Shown here one piece after another: positions 1 to 4,606 of a DNA stretch of 8,544 nucleotides. The DNA lies in NCBI GenBank assembly GCA_964596165.1, contig CAZQTW010000123.1:1-8544 (forward strand). The letters are read 5' to 3'. The position numbers were made by a program, and so were the translations under genes. This DNA is from CAYUQT01 sp964596165. Lineage in GTDB: Bacteria; Planctomycetota; Phycisphaerae; UBA1845; JAFGLZ01. How positions within the stretch are numbered: the stretch's first letter is position 1; each line of letters starts with the position of its first letter. The notes below the pieces were generated by a model. That model ran no database searches and was not told where the DNA came from. It saw only the letters and a list, made by a program, of their open reading frames with translations.

Positions 1-395
1 ACGAAAGCAGTCACCTCAAGATAGACGTCCGTCGTAACCGGGTTCGGAACCATATTGCCGGTAATGTGCGACTCGCTGACGGGGGCGAAATCCAGGAATC
101 TGGCACTGCCCGCATTCAGCGATGCGGTCGCCAGACCCGCCAGCCCCAGCTTCAGTGTGCCGGTGTTTGTCAGGGCGGCGTTCTCCAGGATGAACGTGTC
201 ACTAACACCGATGTGACCGTTGCTCTGGAAAATCGTGACGGCAAAGGTCCCCGCCATTCCACTTGAGGTACTGCCTTGACCCGCAAGATTCAGAACAACA
301 CCACCACTCGTCGAATTGAACGTGTACGTCACAGGACCGCCCATCACCGGGGCAGCCACCAAGCACAGCACTCCCAAAATCCCTGTTAACTTCAT
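1..395 (-). CDS. Secreted protein, N-terminal part (cut by window edge)
   Basis: Reading the minus strand from the ATG at 395-393, the frame stays open to the window edge, giving about 131 residues with no stop, so the C-terminus is missing. The start is well supported: AAAGGAGG lies 9 bases upstream. The first 20 or so residues form a typical signal peptide (MKLTGILGVLCLVAAPVMG), with a lysine at position 2, a hydrophobic core and small residues near the likely cleavage site. The mature part is rich in Gly, Ser, Thr, Asn and Val (TYTFNSTSGG, then SNGHIGVSDTF), which suggests an exported, beta-rich protein. The style resembles planctomycete PEP-CTERM or surface proteins, but the sorting signal would sit in the unseen C-terminus, so this cannot be confirmed. 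I do not recognise a family. It is transcribed away from everything else in the window. Confidence 0.8.
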   Translation of the reverse strand, partial: MKLTGILGVLCLVAAPVMGGPVTYTFNSTSGGVVLNLAGQGSTSSGMAGTFAVTIFQSNGHIGVSDTFILENAALTNTGTLKLGLAGLATASLNAGSARFLDFAPVSESHITGNMVPNPVTTDVYLEVTAF

Positions 396-742
396 ACCCT
401 CAATCCTCCTTTCCTTTCCGGGCTCCATGGCCCTCCAGCTTATTTGGCCGCAAGCCCTAAAGCCTCGTCCTCAGCGAATCATGATGCAGCTCAGTTGCCG
501 AGTCCGAGTTTTCCGAGGCTCTTGGCTCCCAAACCTTTGTACTTGAGCGATTCCGCTGCCATATACGCGAGTCGGCGAGACACGCGTCGGACACCGCTCT
601 TGTACACCATAGGGGAGAAACACTCTTCCCTTCCGAAGCTAGACGCGGGGCATTACTGAGGTGAACGAATAGGCCCTGCGTTTTCACTCCTCCAACGTGT
701 CAGTACTAGTGTATCCGCCCGAGATAGGAAATCAAGGGAAAA
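396..742. other. Gene-poor region upstream of two divergent genes
   Basis: This stretch separates the minus-strand secreted protein from the plus-strand oxidase-subunit-like frame and should hold the promoters of both. Apart from the ribosome site at its left end I find no convincing promoter, riboswitch or RNA. It looks less GC-rich than the flanking genes. A 39-codon minus-strand frame (610 down to 491), ending in KYKGLGAKSLGKLGLGN and very basic, is the only small frame with a protein-like look. It lacks a well-placed ribosome site, so I do not call it a gene. Confidence 0.5.
405..412 (-). promoter_or_regulatory. Ribosome binding site of the left-edge secreted protein
   Basis: On the minus strand this reads AAAGGAGG, a near-perfect Shine-Dalgarno sequence 9 bases before the ATG at 395. 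It fixes the start of a gene whose other end lies outside the window. Confidence 0.75.
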
Positions 743-1063
743 ATGGCCAAATCTTGCGACCGAGAGGTCAATCAGCTTGTGTTCATAAGCACTGTATTGA
801 CAGTTAGTTATACGACGATCCTTCTGATTCATCGGGCTGTCGCCTGCCCTGTGGTATCTGCGACCGAGGCAACTAGCGGACTCAACCTTGGGATCGCGAT
901 GATTGTTGCCACGATGAAGGCGACGTTCGTCGCGCTCTACTCCACGCACCTCCGCAACGATCACACGCTCCACGCGTTCATCCTGTTCGATGCGCAGGCT
1001 TTCGTCGCCCTCTTGCAGCTCACCTTCTACAATATCATGGCGGTCGATCTGTGGGTTCCCTGA
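743..1063 (+). CDS. Divergent or decaying cytochrome c oxidase subunit IV-like membrane protein
   Basis: The frame encodes 106 residues with three hydrophobic segments at about 11-33, 47-68 and 79-99. The middle part, ATMKATFVALYSTHLRNDH (residues 56-74), closely resembles the hallmark of the small bacterial cytochrome c oxidase subunit IV family, usually of the form AT-KA-LVALFFMHL-YDH. In that family the protein is a small membrane subunit of heme-copper oxidases; its length here (about 100 residues) and three-segment layout also fit. Oddities suggest relaxed selection: ST replaces the usual FM in the second helix, polar residues (D83, Q85, Q92, N97) sit in the third, and no oxidase genes are nearby. 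The ribosome site is weak (AAGGG about 4 bases before the ATG). The stop is 15 bases before the alcohol dehydrogenase start, so the two could be co-transcribed. It may be a stranded relic that keeps an open frame, or a diverged functional protein. Confidence 0.55.
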   Translation: MAKSCDREVNQLVFISTVLTVSYTTILLIHRAVACPVVSATEATSGLNLGIAMIVATMKATFVALYSTHLRNDHTLHAFILFDAQAFVALLQLTFYNIMAVDLWVP

Positions 1064-1078
1064 AAGGCTGATCCGCTC

Positions 1079-2101
1079 ATGCAGACTCCACAAATGATGG
1101 ACGCGATGGTGCTGGAAGCGCCGGAGCAACCGTTGCAGGCGAGAAGACTGCCCGTGCCGAAACCGTCGGTGGGACAAGTCCTGGTCCGGGTTCATGCCTG
1201 CGGCGTGTGTCATACGGATCTGCACGTCGTCAACGGCGAACTGCCGAACCCGAAGCTGCCGCTCATCCTGGGTCATCAGATCGTCGGCACAGTGGCGCAG
1301 AGGGGCGATCAGGTCGAGGGCATCAACGTCGGCGATCGCATCGGCGTGCCGTGGCTCGGCCACACCTGTGGTCAGTGCGACTACTGCGGGCGGGGGCAGG
1401 AAAACCTGTGCGAGTACGCTCGCTTCACCGGCTACACGCTCGACGGCGGCTTCGCGGAGTATACCGTGGCCGATCAGCGATATTGCTTTCCCATCCCCGA
1501 ATCCTACGGCGACGTCGAGGCGGCGCCGCTGCTGTGCGCCGGGCTGATCGGCTACCGTTCGTATCGGATGTGCGGACCGGAGGCGGCGAAGATCGGGATC
1601 TACGGTTTCGGCGCGGCCGCTCACATCGTTGCCCAGATCGCCGTGCATCAGGGCAAGCGGATCCACGCCTTCACCCGGCCGGGCGATACTGAGGCACAGG
1701 TGTTCGCCCGGCGACTCGGGGCCGTGTGGGCCGGTGATTCGACAGAACCACCGCCTGAGGAACTCGATGCGGCGATCATCTTCGCGTCGGTCGGCTCGCT
1801 GGTGCCGGCGGCGCTGAAGGCCGTTGCCCGGGGCGGGGTGGTCGTCTGCGGCGGGATTCACATGAGCGACATCCCGTCGTTTCCCTATCGGTTGCTGTGG
1901 GAGGAGCGGGTGATCCGTTCGGTGGCCAACCTGACGCGGCAGGATGGGATCGAGTTGTTGAAGATTGCTCCCAAGGTACCCGTGAAGACAACGGTTCAGG
2001 TATTCCCTCTGCAAGAGGCCAACGAAGCATTGAATCGCCTCCGCTCGGGCCGGATCGAGGGTGCGGCGGTGCTCAGGGTCCGGGGACTTCGGGACTCATA
2101 A
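1079..2101 (+). CDS. Zinc-dependent alcohol dehydrogenase
   Basis: A complete 340-residue cytoplasmic medium-chain dehydrogenase/reductase that should oxidise an alcohol, or reduce an aldehyde, with NAD(P). Catalytic zinc ligands are visible: C44 (in CGVCHTD), H66 (in GHQIVG) and C153 (in PLLCAGLIGYRSYR). The four structural-zinc cysteines are C97, C100, C103 and C111 (CGQCDYCGRGQENLC). The nucleotide-binding Rossmann glycine motif is GFGAAA at 176-181. The pattern, including the late segments GGIHMSDIP and RSVANLTR, matches the family often annotated as zinc-binding alcohol dehydrogenase family 2 (TIGR02822). The residue after H66 is Gln where most zinc alcohol dehydrogenases have Glu. The start is not certain: ATG at 1079 has GAAAGG about 11 bases upstream, but ATGs at 1094 and 1097 would bring the N-terminus closer to relatives, which begin near the MVLE segment. 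Physiological substrate unknown. Confidence 0.93.
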   Translation: MQTPQMMDAMVLEAPEQPLQARRLPVPKPSVGQVLVRVHACGVCHTDLHVVNGELPNPKLPLILGHQIVGTVAQRGDQVEGINVGDRIGVPWLGHTCGQCDYCGRGQENLCEYARFTGYTLDGGFAEYTVADQRYCFPIPESYGDVEAAPLLCAGLIGYRSYRMCGPEAAKIGIYGFGAAAHIVAQIAVHQGKRIHAFTRPGDTEAQVFARRLGAVWAGDSTEPPPEELDAAIIFASVGSLVPAALKAVARGGVVVCGGIHMSDIPSFPYRLLWEERVIRSVANLTRQDGIELLKIAPKVPVKTTVQVFPLQEANEALNRLRSGRIEGAAVLRVRGLRDS

Positions 2102-2191
2102 CGGTTTGTCCGCGTGCGCGGCGGGGTATGTATTCTTGTCCTGAAGCGATAAGATGAGGGTAGTAGCCAAGCGTTGGCAGGCACGTCGAAC

Positions 2192-2407
2192 ATGATGTCG
2201 AGGAAACGTAAGGGTGAGTACGCACGTCGCTTCAAGGCGTGGAAGGCCTGCATGGATTTCGGCTTCAAGTGGGGACTTCAGTTGGCTCAATGGCGAAGGC
2301 CAAACGGAGATCCCCTCGACGTGTTGCGGGAGCAGCTTGCCCGGGGAAGTCGGGAGCACCAGGAAAGCATGCTGGCGCTGGCGGAACGCCTCTCGGTGAT
2401 ACGCTGA
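2192..2407 (+). CDS. Small basic hypothetical protein
   Basis: From the ATG at 2192 this encodes 71 residues; an in-frame TTG at 2174 would add six. It opens with a strongly basic stretch (MMSRKRKGEYARRFKAWKA), continues with an aromatic, possibly amphipathic segment (CMDFGFKWGLQLAQW) and ends with an acidic/basic alternating region (about residues 45-70) likely to be helical. There is no signal peptide, membrane helix or cysteine pair. I do not recognise the family; the basic start would suit nucleic-acid binding, but that is a guess. Codon usage looks like that of the neighbouring genes. The ribosome site is weak (GGCAGG 10 bases upstream). A 13-codon frame at 2154-2195 ends in a TGA overlapping this ATG (ATGA), so translation may be coupled. 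It lies 90 bases after the dehydrogenase and converges on the lipoprotein gene. Confidence 0.5.
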   Translation: MMSRKRKGEYARRFKAWKACMDFGFKWGLQLAQWRRPNGDPLDVLREQLARGSREHQESMLALAERLSVIR

Positions 2408-2434
2408 ACGCGACCCATGCCGATGAGAAACGAA

Positions 2435-2457
2435 CGGTGATGGTTCCCTCATCACCG
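2435..2457. terminator. Hairpin between convergent genes, possible bidirectional terminator
   Basis: CGGTGATG (2435-2442) pairs perfectly with CATCACCG (2450-2457) around a 7-base loop. It sits 28 bases past the stop of the small plus-strand gene and 35 bases past the stop of the minus-strand lipoprotein, where a shared terminator would be expected. There is no T-tract on either side, so it is not a classical intrinsic terminator. It could act as an RNA 3'-end stabiliser. Confidence 0.45.
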
Positions 2458-2491
2458 CGGCGGGTATCGGCTCTGACAGTTGAACGACGCC

Positions 2492-3157
2492 CTACCTCGT
2501 TCGGTGTAGTTCCTCGACCCAGTAAACCGCTTGCAGTTTTTCCGACTTGGGGCCACCGGTGGATTCCGGCTCCTGAAGCCCGGCGACGCTGCCGATCTTC
2601 CGAACGCGGTTGCCCTCGAAGAGGAAGGTGTCGTGGAATTCCGCCTGGTCCTTCTTGCTCGGCACGATGTAGTAGAGCTGCAGCACCGATGACTTGCCCG
2701 ACCGTGCATAGGTGGCGTGAACGTTTCGGAGGCCCTTGTCGAACTCGGTCTTGGTCAGGTTCGTGTTGGGGCCCTTGTCGTACTGCCAGTTCACCACCGC
2801 GTAAAGTTCGCCGCCGTTGGGAAGCTTGGCCGTCGGCGCGAGAACCATTCCGATCCGCGTCTGCGAGTCATCCATGTTGAGCAGTTCCCCTCGCTTCGAG
2901 CAGATATCGATGACCACGGAGTCGTGGCCAAGCAACGTCTGTCGGGTGATCTTCAGCGTCGTGTCGTACACGCCGTCCTTGGATCGCGTGGTGGGAGGCG
3001 CATCGCTGCCGATCGTGGCCACCGCTTCGTAGTCCACGTAAGTCCCGCGCCCCGTCCATTCGCCGGTGGGTATCCCCCGCGGAACCGACGCACAGCCCGC
3101 GATAGTCCAACAGAGAAGCCCGCAGCCAATCACGACTCTTCGGTGGGCGGCGTTCAT
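2492..3157 (-). CDS. Putative lipoprotein of unknown function
   Basis: A 221-residue exported protein. The ATG at 3157-3155 is chosen because AGGAGG lies 8 bases upstream; an in-frame start 24 bases earlier would place that ribosome site inside the gene. With this start the N-terminus is a textbook lipoprotein signal: basic n-region (HRR), hydrophobic core and lipobox I-A-G-C, with the lipidated cysteine at residue 22. The mature protein begins with GEWTGRGTYVDYE (about residues 32-44), which recalls the first strand of lipocalin-like barrels, and continues with alternating polar/hydrophobic stretches typical of beta structure. No catalytic motif is visible. The C-terminus carries a surface-like region (LQEPESTGG) and ends in a basic tail. 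I do not recognise a named family. Upstream, 28 bases away on the same strand, is the transporter relic; the lipoprotein has its own ribosome site and may have its own promoter. Confidence 0.82.
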   Translation of the reverse strand: MNAAHRRVVIGCGLLCWTIAGCASVPRGIPTGEWTGRGTYVDYEAVATIGSDAPPTTRSKDGVYDTTLKITRQTLLGHDSVVIDICSKRGELLNMDDSQTRIGMVLAPTAKLPNGGELYAVVNWQYDKGPNTNLTKTEFDKGLRNVHATYARSGKSSVLQLYYIVPSKKDQAEFHDTFLFEGNRVRKIGSVAGLQEPESTGGPKSEKLQAVYWVEELHRTR

Positions 3158-3165
3158 GAGCGCAT

Positions 3166-3171
3166 CCTCCT
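3166..3171 (-). promoter_or_regulatory. Ribosome binding site that fixes the lipoprotein start
   Basis: On the minus strand this is AGGAGG, 8 bases before the ATG at 3157. It favours the inner start over the longer frame beginning at 3181, and yields a normal-length lipoprotein signal peptide. Confidence 0.7.
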
Positions 3172-3185
3172 GACTGGCCACACGT

Positions 3186-3560
3186 TCACGTGGGCTCGCC
3201 GATAGGGGGGTGACGTCGTGTCAACCCGCTGATTTTCTCAACATCGGGCCGCGGAAACAACAGGCCGGTCGCGCAGCCGGCAATAAGCGTGGCCAGAGTT
3301 CCCATCGCGCCGTAGTAGAAGTTGGAAATCTTGTTCATGTTCTCGATCCACACGGTGAAACCTGCGGGAGGTGACACCCCATGGTCAACCAAGATCCTCA
3401 CCAGCGTGCCGGAGAGCGGCGCAAACACCGTGACCAGGAAGCCCAACGCGGCGCCGAGCAGCGTGCCGGGGGCGTTGGGGCGGTGGGTCAACATGCCGAG
3501 CAGGCCCAACGCGTAGAGGATGATGGCGATCCAGTCGAGGGTGTCGATCGTGGTGTTGAT
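3186..3560 (-). pseudogene. Relic of an SSS-family sodium/solute symporter, internally deleted
   Basis: Intact members of this transporter family have about 500 residues; this frame has about 124. Its last hundred residues match the C-terminal end of such symporters: GMLTHRPNAPGTLLGAALGF followed by FYYGAMGTLATLIAGCATGL and a tail EKISGLT. The intact symporter in this window ends equivalently (GILVRRANAKGAVVG, then LWYAMVGCLTTMTIG, then EHVEGLT). Directly upstream in the same frame is TTIDTLDWIAIILYALGLLG, which looks like the first transmembrane helix at the N-terminus of such symporters. The middle ten or so helices are therefore missing, joined near the LGLLGM segment. Where an ATG would be expected the codon is ATC (3560-3558), and the frame has no ATG or GTG before the upstream TGA at 3596-3594; a TTG at 3509 could start a 107-residue C-terminal piece. 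It begins about 50 bases downstream of the HEPN gene. Confidence 0.72.
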
Positions 3561-3610
3561 GCGCGATGGGTTCTCCCGACGCGATATCGACCCTCAGCGA
3601 GCACCGACTC

Positions 3611-4015
3611 TTACGGATGCTTTTGTTCGGGGATGCGATCGAGGACAAATTGCCAGACGCGATCGGCTGCCTCGATGTCCCGGCATGCCTGTTGAACCGT
3701 CGGTGGGGGGTCGAAATGAGGATAGCGGAAGCGAACCGCGTAATCCGTCAGGTGTCGGGTCGGCTGAAAGAGCAATTCGAATTCCGAATCGATCTGCGCA
3801 CATGCTTTGACAAGTCGTTCGATCTCGTGCGTCCACTCGTATTCCACTTCATGGTGTACGAGGAACGCCTTCAGACTCTTCTCTACGGCCTGTTGGCAGT
3901 GGAAGCAGGCGTCTTCTGTTATGGGTGGCTGACCGGTCATCGCCAGCTTTGCGCTGCGCAGATCGGTATTGGCACGTTCGAGCCACTGCTTGACCTGCTC
4001 GGACTCAGGCTGCAT
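3611..4015 (-). CDS. HEPN-domain protein, probable toxin partner of the adjacent nucleotidyltransferase
   Basis: A 134-residue, largely helical, cytoplasmic protein. FHCQQAVEKSLKAFLVHH (residues 38-55) is the characteristic core helix of HEPN proteins (PF05168 type), followed by THEIERL and, near the end of the domain, DYAVRFRYPH (91-100) containing the conserved RYP. Many HEPN proteins are RNases using an R-x4-6-H pair; R95 and H100 have that spacing here, but the RX4HXY motif of HepT-type toxins, whose tyrosine is AMPylated, is not present. The ATG at 4015 is preferred because the longer upstream frame would only be shadow sequence of the neighbour. It overlaps the end of the nucleotidyltransferase gene by 11 bases, which indicates translational coupling and a shared transcript. 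Whether it is a toxic RNase, or only a substrate-binding partner of the transferase, cannot be told from sequence. Confidence 0.87.
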   Translation of the reverse strand: MQPESEQVKQWLERANTDLRSAKLAMTGQPPITEDACFHCQQAVEKSLKAFLVHHEVEYEWTHEIERLVKACAQIDSEFELLFQPTRHLTDYAVRFRYPHFDPPPTVQQACRDIEAADRVWQFVLDRIPEQKHP

Positions 4016-4337
4016 AGAGGAGCCTGCCCTTCTGCACGACGGTATAGGGCAAGGAACAGCGTACGGGCGCCCACTTATCCATTTCGCTTCGGTGAAAGAC
4101 CAGGATATCTGCGGGGAAAGGCAAGTCCAGAAGCGCGGCCCGACCTCGCCCCGCCAACTCCCACCGGTCACCGGCATCGTCCGCAACGACTACGAGGATA
4201 TCCAGGTCACTGTGTCGATGAGGTGTTCCGTATGCGTGGGAGCCAAAAAGATAGATCTGCTGCGGATGCAGTGGCTCGATGAGCCGCTCCACGACCTGCT
4301 GCAGGATGGCTTCCGAAACGGTCGACATGCTGCTCAT
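4005..4337 (-). CDS. Minimal nucleotidyltransferase (MNT), probable antitoxin
   Basis: A 110-residue cytoplasmic protein with the polymerase-beta-like nucleotidyltransferase signature GSHAYGTPHRHSDLDILVVV at residues 32-51. G32-S33 bind the nucleotide; D44 and D46 are the metal-binding pair, and D77 (in FPADILVF) is positioned as the third carboxylate, so the active site appears complete. In characterised MntA/HepT pairs (type VII toxin-antitoxin) the MNT protein transfers AMP to the HEPN toxin and silences it. The ATG at 4337 is chosen because AGGAAAG lies 9 bases upstream; longer frames begin at a TTG, and another ATG is at 4328. It precedes and overlaps the HEPN gene, the antitoxin-first order seen in some of these modules. 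Activity on the neighbouring HEPN protein is inferred from family and context. Confidence 0.88.
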   Translation of the reverse strand: MSSMSTVSEAILQQVVERLIEPLHPQQIYLFGSHAYGTPHRHSDLDILVVVADDAGDRWELAGRGRAALLDLPFPADILVFHRSEMDKWAPVRCSLPYTVVQKGRLLYAA

Positions 4338-4346
4338 TATATCGGT

Positions 4347-4353
4347 CTTTCCT
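4347..4353 (-). promoter_or_regulatory. Ribosome binding site of the nucleotidyltransferase
   Basis: Reads AGGAAAG on the minus strand, 9 bases before the ATG at 4337. It supports this ATG over the upstream in-frame TTG at 4361. Confidence 0.5.
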
Positions 4354-4452
4354 GCGGACAAGCTACCCTCTCCGTCGTCAGGGGACGCGGAGGGAATGCG
4401 GAGACAGCCCGGCGCTCGGGCCTGCTGGTGTCACGAGATGTAGATTCTTTCA

Positions 4453-4488
4453 CGAAGCCGCTACGCCAGGACACACCATTCGGCTTCG
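4453..4488. repeat. Perfect inverted repeat in the divergent intergenic region
   Basis: CGAAGCCG (4453-4460) and CGGCTTCG (4481-4488) are exact reverse complements separated by 20 bases. They lie in the region 4338-4606 between the minus-strand nucleotidyltransferase and the plus-strand symporter, about 120 bases upstream of the symporter start. The centre-to-centre spacing is 28 bases, between two and three helical turns, so the arms could be a regulator site or the stem of a leader-RNA hairpin. Otherwise this region shows only short GC palindromes (for example 4407-4421 and 4512-4523) and no clear promoter hexamers. Confidence 0.4.
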
Positions 4489-4594
4489 GGTCGACGGTCG
4501 CTTGGCCCCCTGGACCCCGGTCCCCAGACCCTATACCCTACGCGCGAAATCCGGGACCCGGAGCCCGGCATTCGATCCGAGCTGATCCAGCAAC

Positions 4595-4600
4595 AAGGAG
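4595..4600 (+). promoter_or_regulatory. Ribosome binding site selecting a GTG start
   Basis: AAGGAG, 6 bases before the GTG at 4607. The spacing is good and supports the GTG as the symporter start. Confidence 0.75.
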
Positions 4601-4606
4601 TCTTCC

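Noticed and set aside
491..610. 39-codon basic frame on the minus strand ending in LGKLGLGN
   Set aside because: Its length is within chance expectation, the purine-rich stretch upstream is about 12 bases from the ATG, and nothing supports a homologue. Kept only as a note in the intergenic entry.
653..2014. 453-codon open frame on the minus strand
   Set aside because: It is antisense to the alcohol dehydrogenase and its protein is full of Arg, His, Asp and Gly without motifs, the usual look of a shadow frame in GC-rich DNA.
2110..2121. CCGCG-TG-CGCGG palindrome just after the dehydrogenase
   Set aside because: A 2-base loop is too tight for a hairpin, there is no T-tract, and such palindromes are common in GC-rich DNA.
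2239..2880. Plus-strand frame of 213 codons overlapping the small gene and the lipoprotein
   Set aside because: Pro/Arg/Ser-rich shadow; it spans the gap between two convergent genes and has no domain or signal.
3566..4282. Plus-strand frame of 238 codons across the HEPN and nucleotidyltransferase region
   Set aside because: The minus strand carries two proteins with recognisable signatures here; the plus frame has none.
4336..4341. TATAAT on the minus strand, a perfect -10 hexamer
   Set aside because: It overlaps the ATG of the nucleotidyltransferase, so it would produce a transcript lacking the ribosome site and the start codon.
4512..4523. GGACC-CC-GGTCC palindrome before the symporter
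   Set aside because: Short and GC-only with a 2-base spacer; no conserved context that would mark it as an operator.
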